Shown: piece by piece, positions 24,936 through 32,420 of the stretch
Numbering within the stretch: the first letter of the stretch is position 1
How the letters are laid out: the number at the start of each line of letters is the position of its first letter
NCBI GenBank assembly: GCA_030523725.1
Contig: JAUNHV010000013.1
Location: 1-32,463, forward strand
Direction: 5' to 3'
DNA length: 32,463 nucleotides
Origin: Synergistaceae bacterium
GTDB lineage: Bacteria; Synergistota; Synergistia; Synergistales; Synergistaceae
Position numbers and translations under genes: made by a program
The notes under the pieces: model-generated
What the model was told of the DNA's origin: nothing
The model's input: the letters and a program-made list of their open reading frames with translations, nothing else
Database searches by the model: none

Positions 24936-26471
24936 ATGACAAGTAGTGCAGGGTGGATTTTGGCAGCATTTGTTTTGTATCTTGGACTTATGATAATCAT
25001 CGGATTATTGTACGCCAAGCAAAATACGAATGCAGAGGATTACTTTTTGGGTGGTCGTGGTTTAACAGGACCTGTTGCAGCATTATCTGCTCAGGCTTCT
25101 GATATGAGTGGTTGGCTACTTATGGGACTTCCAGGTGCCGTTTATGCTTTCGGCACAGGGCAATCTTGGATAGCAATAGGACTTTTTATTGGCACAGTTG
25201 CAAACTGGTTGTTTATTGCAACACCTTTGAGGCTTTACACTATTAGAGCAAATAATTCCTTAACGTTACCAACATATTTCGAAAATCGTTTTCATGACAA
25301 AAGAAGAATTTTACTCGGCATTTCTTCCATAACAATAGTAATTTTCTTTCTTGTTTATACAGCTTCTGCATTAGCTGCCGGAGGAAAACTTTTCACGTCT
25401 ATATTTGGCATCAATTATCATGTAGCACTCACCATAGGTGCGGTTGTAATTTTAGCATATACATTCATGGGTGGCTTTTTAGCAGTTTGTGCAACAGATT
25501 TCATTCAGGGAATGTTGATGCTGGTAGGACTTTTAGTCGTTCCTATTGTCGCTTATGCTGCACTAAATGGCAATATAATTGCACTGCTAAACGCCTCAAA
25601 GGTCGCAGGAGGCGCAAAAGGATATCTAGATTTATTCGCCAATGGAGAGCGCCCATATACACTGGTAGAAATAATATCACAACTCGCTTGGGGGCTTGGA
25701 TATTGTGGCATGCCACACGTAATTGTCCGTTTTATGGCTGTTAAGAATGAAACCGAGCTAAAAAAATCTAAATATATAGGAATTTTTTGGGTCGCATTAT
25801 CACTTTTTGCCGCCTGTGCAATCGGTGTAATTGGTCGTGCTTTCTTGGCTCCAACAGTATTAGAAGGCGGAGATTCAGAACGTGTATTCATAGAAATGAT
25901 ATTAAAATTGTTTGTTCAGGTTAACAACGCACCTATCATCGGTGGATTATTCCTTTGCGGAATCTTGGCTGCTATTATGTCAACAGCAGATTCACAGCTT
26001 TTAGTTTCTGCTTCTTCCGTCGCGGAAGATATCTACAAAGGAATTATCAAAAAAGATGCAGATGACAAAACAGTGTTAAAAATCAGTCGCATAACTGTCA
26101 TGGCAGTTGCAATATTAGCATACATTATTGCACTTGACCCAAATTCTTCCATTATGAAATTAGTTTCTGATGCTTGGGCAGGACTCGGTGCTTCATTTGG
26201 CCCAACAGTTTTGATGTCTCTATTCTGGAGAAGGTGCAATTTTTACGGTGCTGTTTCTGGCATAATTTCCGGTGCAGTGACAGTCATTGTTTGGGACTAT
26301 ATTCCAATCTGCAACGGTGTCACTCCCTCAACCGCAACTGGACTTTATTCACTGGCAATTGGCTTTGCAATATCCCTCCTATTTGTCGTTATAGGAAGCC
26401 TCCTTACCCCTGCTCCATCTGAAGAAATTCTAAAAGAATTCGACGATGTTAAAAACAGAAGAGTAAATTAG
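24936..26471 (+). CDS. putP: Sodium/proline symporter PutP
   Basis: 511 residues of the sodium:solute symporter family, with about 13 hydrophobic helices. The PutP-specific Na+/proline motif SAQASDMSGWLLMGLPGAVY spans 51-70 (Asp56 and Ser58 correspond to E. coli Asp55 and Ser57), and ILAAIMSTADSQLLVSASSV carries the second Na+ site Ser/Thr pair. Imports L-proline as nutrient or osmolyte. An AGAGAGGAA site precedes the ATG. A GNAT-like gene follows after 35 bases. Confidence 0.94.
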   Translation: MTSSAGWILAAFVLYLGLMIIIGLLYAKQNTNAEDYFLGGRGLTGPVAALSAQASDMSGWLLMGLPGAVYAFGTGQSWIAIGLFIGTVANWLFIATPLRLYTIRANNSLTLPTYFENRFHDKRRILLGISSITIVIFFLVYTASALAAGGKLFTSIFGINYHVALTIGAVVILAYTFMGGFLAVCATDFIQGMLMLVGLLVVPIVAYAALNGNIIALLNASKVAGGAKGYLDLFANGERPYTLVEIISQLAWGLGYCGMPHVIVRFMAVKNETELKKSKYIGIFWVALSLFAACAIGVIGRAFLAPTVLEGGDSERVFIEMILKLFVQVNNAPIIGGLFLCGILAAIMSTADSQLLVSASSVAEDIYKGIIKKDADDKTVLKISRITVMAVAILAYIIALDPNSSIMKLVSDAWAGLGASFGPTVLMSLFWRRCNFYGAVSGIISGAVTVIVWDYIPICNGVTPSTATGLYSLAIGFAISLLFVVIGSLLTPAPSEEILKEFDDVKNRRVN

Positions 26472-26506
26472 CAATAATCAAACTATAAACATGGGAGCAA
26501 GATTTC

Positions 26507-27085
26507 ATGCAAAACATAAAAGAACAAAACACGTGTAATGATGAAATTCGCCTTGTGCCTGTAACTCCTGAATATCCGCATATTGAACGTTTGCTTGACA
26601 TTCGTGACGAAGCCTTTCCGCCGAACGAACGGATTGATTCACGCGATATATCCAACTACACTGAGGAAAACGGTTGGTTTTTTCTTGCGATCGAAAACCA
26701 GAATGAGCCCGTCGGCTTTACCTTATGGTATGATTGTGGTGACAATATGCTTTTCGGTCTTTATATTGCCATAGCACATGAATTTCAAAATAAACATTAT
26801 GGTGCACGCACATTTAACTTGTTAATGGACAAATATTTCAAGGGAAAAATCCTTTTCGGTTGCACAGAAGCACTGTTGCCGGAGACAGACAACTATCAGC
26901 AACGACTCAACCGCATCCGATTTCACAAACGTAATAGATTGTTCTTGCATGATGAAATTATAGACGGAGGTCCCTTCGGAAAGTATCAGTTTGTTTGTTC
27001 AGACCCGTCTGTGTCGCATGAACAATTGCTCGAAAAATTTTGTGAGTTCATGCCACCTTCATTACTAGCTAATCTGAAAAAATAA
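26507..27085 (+). CDS. GNAT-family N-acetyltransferase-like protein
   Basis: 192 residues. The order of elements fits the GNAT fold: an N-terminal strand-helix (LVPVTPEYPHIERLLDIRDEAFPPNER), strands with WFFLAIENQNEPVGFTLWYD, then LFGLYIAIAHEFQNKHYGARTFNLLMD in place of the usual acetyl-CoA loop (Q/R-x-x-G-x-G/A is seen as NKHYGA). A late NRIRFHKRNRLFLHDE segment resembles the family's 'FYek.GF' region. Substrate unknown. GGGAG precedes the ATG. Codons such as CCG and CGC appear more often than in putP, hinting at separate acquisition. It may be cotranscribed with putP. Confidence 0.7.
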   Translation: MQNIKEQNTCNDEIRLVPVTPEYPHIERLLDIRDEAFPPNERIDSRDISNYTEENGWFFLAIENQNEPVGFTLWYDCGDNMLFGLYIAIAHEFQNKHYGARTFNLLMDKYFKGKILFGCTEALLPETDNYQQRLNRIRFHKRNRLFLHDEIIDGGPFGKYQFVCSDPSVSHEQLLEKFCEFMPPSLLANLKK

Positions 27086-27098
27086 AATGCAAATATAA

Positions 27099-27129
27099 AA
27101 ATGCGATGAGAATTTACCTCATCGCATTT
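27099..27129. terminator. Bidirectional terminator between GNAT and NCS2 genes
   Basis: A 12-bp perfect stem AAATGCGATGAG / CTCATCGCATTT with a seven-base loop. The T tract is better on the minus strand (CATTTTTATATTT), serving the purine permease; on the plus strand the tail is TTTAATATT. Confidence 0.75.
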
Positions 27130-27220
27130 AATATTAATGGCTTTAGCCTGTTTCGCATCTTAAGCAAAACAAAAATTACCCACAAAGCGAAAAGCATATC
27201 AAAATAAGTATTTATTCGTT

Positions 27221-27244
27221 TATGTGGTATATGGTATGTGGTAT
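27221..27244. repeat. Two 10-bp direct repeats
   Basis: TATGTGGTAT occurs at 27221-27230 and 27235-27244, with a partial copy (ATATGGTATG) across the four-base gap. It lies in the 150-base gene-free stretch downstream of the purine permease. No function is evident. Confidence 0.5.
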
Positions 27245-27280
27245 TTGAAGGGTGGTCCTGATTTGTGTAAATTCGAGGAT

Positions 27281-28591
27281 TTATATCAGCGACACAAACA
27301 CATTTATTGCAAATAATATTGTAACAACCCAAAGAGATAGAGAAATAATTCTAATACTCCCCGTAAAAGTTTTTAGCAAGACATAGGAAAATATACCAAA
27401 CATAATTCCGTTAGGAATGTTTGAAGTACAAACCATAATGATAATGGTCAAAAATGCCGGAATTCCTTCCGTCAAGTCCTCAGAAAAATCTATTTTCCTT
27501 ATTGGAGCAATCATGAGTGCGCCAACGATAATAAGTGCTGAAGCAGTAGCCGCTGACGGAATTGAAGCAAAAATCGGTGCAAAGAACAGTGAAATGAGAA
27601 ACATTCCAGCTGTTACAAGCGAGGTGAGCCCTGTTCTCCCACCTGCCATAATACCTGCAGAGGATTCCACAAAGGTTGTTATCGTAGGACATCCTAATAT
27701 AGCACCAGCCGTTGTCCCAATTGCATCGCTGAGCAGAGCTTTACCACAATTCGGTATAGTACCATCCTCTCTAATGAATCCAGATGACTCTGCACAACCG
27801 ATTAATGTTCCTACCGTGTTGAACATATCATCAAAAAGGAATGTAAAGACAATCACAAAAAAATCTAAAACTGATGAAGTTGAAGCAAAAATTTCATCAA
27901 ATGCAAATTCAAAAAAATAGGGCTTGGCTAGAAAAAAATCAAAACCGGAAAATTTAGTAACCCCGAGTGGTATGCCAATTATCGTCACTGTTAGCATCCC
28001 TATCAGAAGTGCTCCCTTTACATTTTTTCTCAATAAAATTCCAATAACGAGCACTCCTATCAAGGCAACAAGAGCTCCTCCTGTCAACCATTCTTTTGCA
28101 AGAGCGACATAATTAATTTCCTCTTTGACAACAATTCCAGCGCTTTTTAGACCAATAAAAGCTACAAACATACCAATTCCTACGCCAATTGCCTTTTTCA
28201 ACGAATCTGGAATGCTATCCACAATTGCTTCCCTAACTTTCAGAATGGACAAAGTAATAAAAATAATTCCTTCTACAAAAATAGCGGTAAGTGCAAATTG
28301 CCAAGAATACCCCATACCAAGACAAACCGTATAAGTAAAAAATGCTCCAAGTCCCACACCTGGCGCAAGACAAAAAGGTAGCTTTGCGTAGAGTCCCATT
28401 ACGGCGCAAGCAAGTGCGGAAGAAATAGCAACAGCAGCAAAGACACGATACCAAGCCATTCCTGTTCCAGCAAGAAGTGAAGGGGTAAGTGATAAAATAT
28501 ATGCCATTGTCATAAAAGTCGTAAGACCAGCAACAATCTCCGTCTTAACCGTGGTACCATTTTCCTTCAATTTAAATAGCTTTTCGAGCAT
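27281..28591 (-). CDS. NCS2 purine permease, AzgA-like (adenine/guanine/hypoxanthine)
   Basis: 436 residues with about 13-14 helices. The AzgA/PbuG/AdeP branch is indicated by the start (LEKLFKLKENGTTVKTEIVAGLTTFMTMAYILSLTP), APGVGLGAFFTYTVC, DMFNTVGTLIG and GTTAGAILGCPTITTFVESSAGI. It imports purine bases with protons. Divergent from a xanthine dehydrogenase-type gene, which suggests a purine-scavenging theme. A GAGGAGGAG ribosome site precedes the ATG. Its leader is only about 30 bases, so no purine riboswitch fits. Confidence 0.93.
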   Translation of the reverse strand: MLEKLFKLKENGTTVKTEIVAGLTTFMTMAYILSLTPSLLAGTGMAWYRVFAAVAISSALACAVMGLYAKLPFCLAPGVGLGAFFTYTVCLGMGYSWQFALTAIFVEGIIFITLSILKVREAIVDSIPDSLKKAIGVGIGMFVAFIGLKSAGIVVKEEINYVALAKEWLTGGALVALIGVLVIGILLRKNVKGALLIGMLTVTIIGIPLGVTKFSGFDFFLAKPYFFEFAFDEIFASTSSVLDFFVIVFTFLFDDMFNTVGTLIGCAESSGFIREDGTIPNCGKALLSDAIGTTAGAILGCPTITTFVESSAGIMAGGRTGLTSLVTAGMFLISLFFAPIFASIPSAATASALIIVGALMIAPIRKIDFSEDLTEGIPAFLTIIIMVCTSNIPNGIMFGIFSYVLLKTFTGSIRIISLSLWVVTILFAINVFVSLI

Positions 28592-28627
28592 AGAGCAAGC
28601 TCCTCCTCATTTTAAAACTACAGGGAA

Positions 28628-28656
28628 ATTATACCCCTTATATGTCATGCGAACAA
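28628..28656 (-). promoter_or_regulatory. Sigma-A promoter for the purine permease
   Basis: On the minus strand TTGTTC (28651-28656) and a perfect TATAAT (28628-28633) are 17 bp apart, with GGG before the -10. Inferred transcript start near 28621. Confidence 0.75.
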
Positions 28657-28703
28657 GTGTATAAAAAAGTTAATAGTCATATTTTGTCAAATTTATTTTT
28701 CAA

Positions 28704-28724
28704 TTACGCTAATTATTAGTGTAA
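28704..28724. promoter_or_regulatory. Imperfect 21-bp palindrome, candidate operator
   Basis: TTACGCTAA and TTAGTGTAA flank a central TTA; eight of nine pairs match. It lies upstream of both the permease promoter and the hydroxylase operon, so it could bind a dimeric regulator acting on either side. Evidence is symmetry and position only. Confidence 0.35.
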
Positions 28725-28776
28725 GTAATTTTACAGTAAATTTTAGAATAAGTTGTAGCTGTACTTTCAAAAAAAG

Positions 28777-28785
28777 TGCTAAAAT
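28777..28785 (+). promoter_or_regulatory. Possible extended -10 promoter before the hydroxylase region
   Basis: TGCTAAAAT on the plus strand, without a clear -35. It would transcribe the gene remnant and the molybdenum hydroxylase subunit. Confidence 0.3.
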
Positions 28786-28793
28786 CAACATAA

Positions 28794-28946
28794 TCTGATT
28801 ATAAGGAAGATTTATATAAAAGTCTCCTAAAGAAACATAGAAAATTAAAACCTTTTAGACAAATCTATGAGGGCTTAAAGGTATCTACTATTGGAAGACG
28901 TGAAGACATCAAAACATTCTTAGCATACAAAGAAGGAAAGGGATAA
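28794..28946 (+). pseudogene. 3' remnant of a gene upstream of the hydroxylase subunit
   Basis: Fifty codons stay open from the in-frame stop at 28791 to the TAA at 28944-28946 with no ATG, GTG or TTG start. The peptide is protein-like: it begins SDYKEDLYKSLLKKHRKLK, continues PFRQIYEGLKVSTIGRRED and ends IKTFLAYKEGKG. Three bases separate its stop from the next ATG, and the GGAAAGGG ribosome site of the next gene overlaps its last codons, as in an intact operon. It is best read as the surviving C-terminus of a deleted upstream operon gene; which family it belonged to was not recognised. Confidence 0.5.
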
Positions 28947-28949
28947 TTC

Positions 28950-31238
28950 ATGACATATAAACAAATCGATAAAAAAGTCGTCAAGAAAGATGCAATGGCA
29001 TTGTTATTGGGTAGACCTGCCTATGTTGCAGATATTACGCCTAATGAAGTTTTGGTCGTAAAGATTTTGCGCTCACCTTATGCTCATGCATTAGTCAAAA
29101 AAATTGATACCACTATTGCTATGAAATTCCCAGGAATTGAAGCGATCTACACCTATAAAGATGTTCCTCATGCAAGGCGTTTTTCTATGGCCGGTCAGAC
29201 TTATCCTGAACCTAGCCCATATGATCATTTGCTACTAGATCAGCGTCTTCGCTATATCGGTGATGCAGTAGCAATCATTGCAGGTAAAAATGAAAAGATT
29301 GTTGAACAGGCAATGAAACTGATCAAGGTCGAATATGAGGTGTTAGAACCTGTTTTAGATTTTAGAAAAGCATTAGATAATCCAATCTTAGTCCATCCAG
29401 AAGACAACTGGGAATCGTTATGTCCTGTCGGTGCCAACAATAAACGTAACCTGTGTGCCAGTAAAAAATTGCAGGATGGTGAAGTGGATGCAGTCATGAA
29501 TGACTGTGATATCGTCTTAGAGCGTACTTACCACACAAAATCAAATCATCAAGGTTTTATGGAAACATTCCAAGCAAATTGTGAAATAGACTGTTTTGAT
29601 CGTCTCCATGTTATCTCCTCAACACAGATTGTGTTCCATGCAAGACGTATCATCGCCAATGCCCTGAATATTCCAAAGAGCAAGGTACATGTTGAAAAAC
29701 CCCGTATCGGCGGTGGCTTTGGTGCAAAACAGACAGTAGTTGCAGAAATTTACCCAGCATTCGTTACATGGATGACAAAGAAGCCTTCGCGTATCATCTA
29801 TAGCCGTAAAGAATGTATAACCTGTGGATCACCACGACATGAAATGGAAATCACTGTAAAGATTGGTGCCATGAAAGATGGCACAATCCGTGCAATAGAT
29901 ATGTATGCTCTTTCAAATACGGGCGCCTATGGTGAACATGGTCCTACAACAGTTGAACTCTCTGGACACAAATCATTACCACTTTACACAAATCATTTAG
30001 AAGCCTTCAGGTTCAACTATGACGTCGTCTATACAAATACCCAGAATGCAGGTGCCTATCGTGGTTACGGTGCGCCTCAAGGTATTTTTGCAATGGAATC
30101 TATCGTCAATGAATTAGCAGAAGATCTGCATATTGATCCAGTTACATTACGTGAACGCAACATGGTCAAGGAAGGGCAGATCATGCGTGCCTATTACAAT
30201 GAAGTTGCAAGCGCCTGTGCCTTAGACAGGTGTATGCAACGCGCAAAAAAAATGTTTGACTGGGATACAAAATCACCTGTAAGACTTCAACCTAATGGCA
30301 AGATCCGTGCCGGCGGTATAGCAATGGCAATGCAGGGATCGTGCATCTCTGCCATAGACGTCGGCAGTGCAACACTCAAACTGCAAGATTCAGGCTATTA
30401 CACATTGCTCCTGGGCTCAGCGGATATGGGGACAGGCTCTGATACAATCTTAGCACAGATTGCTGCAGAAACGTTAAATTGTGATTTGGATATGATCAAC
30501 GTCTTCTCTGCAGACACTGACATCTCTCCATATGATTCCGGTTCTTATGCGTCAAGCACAACCTATATCACCGGTAAAGCGGTAGAGATGGCTTCACAGA
30601 AATTAATTGTTCAGTTATGCAAACTAGGTGCTGCAATACAAAACTGTGAAGAAAAAGACGTGGAATTCATAGGCACAGGGGTAAGAAATAAAATCACAGG
30701 TGCATTTCTCTCCTTAGAAGACCTTGGCACAAAATCCATGTGTTTTAACGATATCGAAATGCAGGTCACTTGCACGAATACATCACCAATCTCACCTCCA
30801 CCTTATATGGTCGGAATGGTCGAAATCGAATTGGATCCAGGCACAGGTGTTGTTGAGATTTTAGACTATGTTGCTGTTGTGGACTGTGGCACCGTCATAA
30901 ATCAAAGCTTAGCTACTGTCCAAACGGAGGGTGGCATCACCCAGGGCATTGGTATGGCACTCTGCGAAAATGTGACCTACAGTCAAACAGGGAAAATCAA
31001 CGAAAATTCGCTTATGAATTACAAAATGCCTACACGTTTAGATATAAAAAATATCCGTGTTGCATTTGAAAGCAGTTATGAGCCCTCAGGTCCATACGGA
31101 GCTAAATCAATCGGCGAGGTCGTCATCAACACCCCTTCGCCTGCTTTAGCACATGCAATCTATAAGATAACACATACATGGTTTAGAGAACTTCCAATCA
31201 CTCCAGAAAAAATTTCAATGAGCATGAAAGAAAAATAA
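28950..31238 (+). CDS. Molybdenum-cofactor subunit of a xanthine dehydrogenase-type hydroxylase
   Basis: 762 residues, the catalytic Mo-MPT subunit of the xanthine oxidase family, which hydroxylates purines or related heterocycles. An aldehyde oxidase/xanthine dehydrogenase a/b hammerhead domain (about 15-135) precedes two Mo-binding domains. Active-site elements are in place: Gln226, HQGFMETF with Glu205 (equivalent of bovine Glu802), GGGFGAKQ 254-261, AYRGYGAPQG with Arg371 (bovine Arg880), and the base Glu723 in GPYGAKSIGE (bovine Glu1261). The Glu/Arg pair favours a purine-type substrate over aldehydes. The 2Fe-2S and FAD partner subunits are absent from the window, and no maturation genes are seen. 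ATC, GTC and CGT codons are visibly commoner than in neighbouring genes, suggesting transfer. Confidence 0.88.
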   Translation: MTYKQIDKKVVKKDAMALLLGRPAYVADITPNEVLVVKILRSPYAHALVKKIDTTIAMKFPGIEAIYTYKDVPHARRFSMAGQTYPEPSPYDHLLLDQRLRYIGDAVAIIAGKNEKIVEQAMKLIKVEYEVLEPVLDFRKALDNPILVHPEDNWESLCPVGANNKRNLCASKKLQDGEVDAVMNDCDIVLERTYHTKSNHQGFMETFQANCEIDCFDRLHVISSTQIVFHARRIIANALNIPKSKVHVEKPRIGGGFGAKQTVVAEIYPAFVTWMTKKPSRIIYSRKECITCGSPRHEMEITVKIGAMKDGTIRAIDMYALSNTGAYGEHGPTTVELSGHKSLPLYTNHLEAFRFNYDVVYTNTQNAGAYRGYGAPQGIFAMESIVNELAEDLHIDPVTLRERNMVKEGQIMRAYYNEVASACALDRCMQRAKKMFDWDTKSPVRLQPNGKIRAGGIAMAMQGSCISAIDVGSATLKLQDSGYYTLLLGSADMGTGSDTILAQIAAETLNCDLDMINVFSADTDISPYDSGSYASSTTYITGKAVEMASQKLIVQLCKLGAAIQNCEEKDVEFIGTGVRNKITGAFLSLEDLGTKSMCFNDIEMQVTCTNTSPISPPPYMVGMVEIELDPGTGVVEILDYVAVVDCGTVINQSLATVQTEGGITQGIGMALCENVTYSQTGKINENSLMNYKMPTRLDIKNIRVAFESSYEPSGPYGAKSIGEVVINTPSPALAHAIYKITHTWFRELPITPEKISMSMKEK

Positions 31239-31356
31239 AGTTTACCTATACGCATTATCTACCTAACTGGCAGACTACCATCACTTTTGCTGCTAAATCA
31301 CATAACCAACCTTCAAACTAAAGTTAGGGGTAGAACTAGTATTAAACGAATCAAGT

Positions 31357-31400
31357 ATAAAAAAATGAACGAGGAACTACTTTTTGTAATTCCTCGTTCT
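31357..31400 (-). terminator. Terminator downstream of the zinc-ribbon membrane gene
   Basis: On the minus strand a 10-bp stem GAACGAGGAA / TTCCTCGTTC (31368-31377 with 31391-31400), extended by an inner TAC/GTA pair, is followed by ATTTTTTTATA. It is about 100 bases beyond the stop of the minus-strand gene at 31501. Confidence 0.75.
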
Positions 31401-31500
31401 AAAATAATCCTAGCAATTTGCTACATTTTTCACGATAAGCTAACAATATCGCCAGCATCATTCTATTTTGATTATATTTCCTATCAGAATAACTACACAA

Positions 31501-31936
31501 TTATTTAATAAAACGACTACCGCACTTTAGGCATACCCAGCTATTAGACCAATCTTCATATAACTTTGGCCATACTTTCTTATTCCACTTAAAGGCTCTA
31601 TATGCCATAAATGGACCAAGAACAAGTATGACATCAGCTACTTGTTTAATCGTTTTAGGAAGATAACTTTGAATAATACTTCCCAAAATAACAGACAACA
31701 AGCCAAAAATAAGGAAAGCTTTTATCATAGATTTTTTCTGCGGTGGTGCAGTTGATGCTGCCATCGCACTAACAGAGACAGAATTTGTCTTTGCACCTCC
31801 TATCTCCTAACTTTCCATTAAATGTAAGTCCTCTAGTATGTGATGTGACATCAGATACACCAGATTGAAATGCAACAGAAAAACGTTGTACATTATCAGA
31901 GCCAAAATTCGGACAAGTAACACTTTCCATAGCCAT
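31501..31936 (-). pseudogene. Frameshifted zinc-ribbon two-TM membrane protein gene
   Basis: A good start (ATG 31936, GGAGGG site seven bases before) opens MAMESVTCPNFGSDNVQRFS and stays open for about 44 sensible codons to GKLG. The frame then leads to an early stop. One base further along, the next frame continues IGGAKTNSVSVSAMAASTA, then two hydrophobic helices and a WVCLKCGSRFIK ending at 31501. An extra G at about 31804 (GGA-G-ATA) explains the break; removing it gives one protein of about 145 residues. The N-terminal half-ribbon reads CPNFGS where CxxC is expected, so a cysteine is also lost, while the C-terminal CLKC is intact. A shorter product could start at ATG 31764 (87 residues). 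Decay or a sequencing error are both possible. Confidence 0.75.
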
Positions 31937-31985
31937 ACACTATCCCTCCATTTTAAAAATTTGGTACCACGAACTTAATAAACAA

Positions 31986-32014
31986 ATTATAGCCCTTTTA
32001 CGGGCTATTGTCAA
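31986..32014 (-). promoter_or_regulatory. Perfect consensus promoter with palindromic spacer
   Basis: On the minus strand TTGACA (32009-32014) and TATAAT (31986-31991) are exactly 17 bp apart. The spacer and -10 edge contain ATAGCCC-N6-GGGCTAT (31989-32008), a 7-bp-arm inverted repeat positioned as a repressor operator. It drives the frameshifted membrane-protein gene; the leader is about 43 bases. Confidence 0.85.
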
Positions 32015-32028
32015 TAAAAGAATCTTAT

Positions 32029-32064
32029 CTTAGTCTTGCCTAAGTAAAAACTTAGGAGGACAAG
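32029..32064 (+). promoter_or_regulatory. Inverted-repeat cluster around the regulator's ribosome site
   Basis: CTTAG (32029), CTAAG (32040) and CTTAG (32051) occur at exact 11-base steps in alternating orientation. CCTAAG-TAAAAA-CTTAGG (32039-32056) is a perfect 6-bp hairpin whose right arm contains the first bases of the AGGAGGA ribosome site; outer CTTG/CAAG can extend it. This could be an autoregulatory operator or an RNA hairpin masking translation. A weak promoter (TTGTCA 32008, TAGTCT 32031, 17 bp) overlaps it. Confidence 0.5.
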
Positions 32065-32066
32065 CT

Positions 32067-32309
32067 ATGATTGTTTTTGACAGGTTGTGGCAGACAATGA
32101 AACAACGAAAGATTTCTCAATATAAATTGATAAAGGAATATCATATAAGCACGGGGCAAATTGACAGATTGCGGAAAAACAGCTTTGTCAGCACCTACAC
32201 AATAAACGAGCTCTGCAAAATCCTAGATTGTAACGTAGAAGATATTATCCAATACATCAAAGATACTAATTCAAATTCCACTCAACAAGAATCAATAGAA
32301 GACAAATAG
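32067..32309 (+). CDS. Small Cro/CI-type helix-turn-helix regulator
   Basis: 80 residues, almost entirely one XRE/Cro-CI DNA-binding domain: LWQTMKQRKISQYKLIKEYHISTGQIDRLRKNSFVSTYTINELCKILDCNVEDIIQYI. Helices 2 and 3 (SQYKLIKEY and STGQIDRLRKN) form the helix-turn-helix, and DCNVEDII is the usual closing helix. No sensor domain is present; a short polar tail ends it. AGGAGGA lies six bases before the ATG. It is divergent from the broken zinc-ribbon membrane gene, with symmetric sites in between, so it probably represses its own gene and that neighbour. It has its own terminator. Confidence 0.88.
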   Translation: MIVFDRLWQTMKQRKISQYKLIKEYHISTGQIDRLRKNSFVSTYTINELCKILDCNVEDIIQYIKDTNSNSTQQESIEDK

Positions 32310-32345
32310 CGCCCGAGGTTGAAAAAGTAGAATTCACCTTGGGCG
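32310..32345 (+). terminator. Terminator of the regulator gene
   Basis: CGCCCGAGGT pairs with ACCTTGGGCG (10 bp, one G-T) around a 16-base loop, followed by TTTTATTTTA. It starts right after the stop codon. Confidence 0.88.
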
Positions 32346-32372
32346 TTTTATTTTATCCCTCATTGCTAATCT

Positions 32373-32409
32373 AAAAAAACAAACGAGCCACAGTTCCCCG
32401 TGACTCGTT
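32373..32409 (-). terminator. Terminator of the rRNA operon
   Basis: On the minus strand AACGAGTCAC pairs with GTGGCTCGTT (32400-32409 with 32382-32391) and is followed by TGTTTTTTT. It lies about 12 bases beyond the 5S 3' end. Confidence 0.88.
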
Positions 32410-32420
32410 CTTAAAAAATT

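Noticed and set aside
27114-27332. Minus-strand 72-codon open frame overlapping the end of the purine permease
   Set aside because: It overlaps the permease and the terminator, and has no ribosome site or recognisable features.
28592-28700. Purine riboswitch before the NCS2 permease
   Set aside because: The promoter leaves only about 30 leader bases, and no conserved purine aptamer core was seen.
31287-31508. Plus-strand 73-codon open frame after the hydroxylase gene
   Set aside because: It runs across the terminator hairpin of the opposite-strand gene, has no ribosome site and its peptide looks random.
31790-31815. Programmed frameshift in the zinc-ribbon gene, helped by the internal AGGAGGTG
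   Set aside because: No slippery codon followed by a stop lies at the right distance as in prfB; a single inserted G explains the break more simply.
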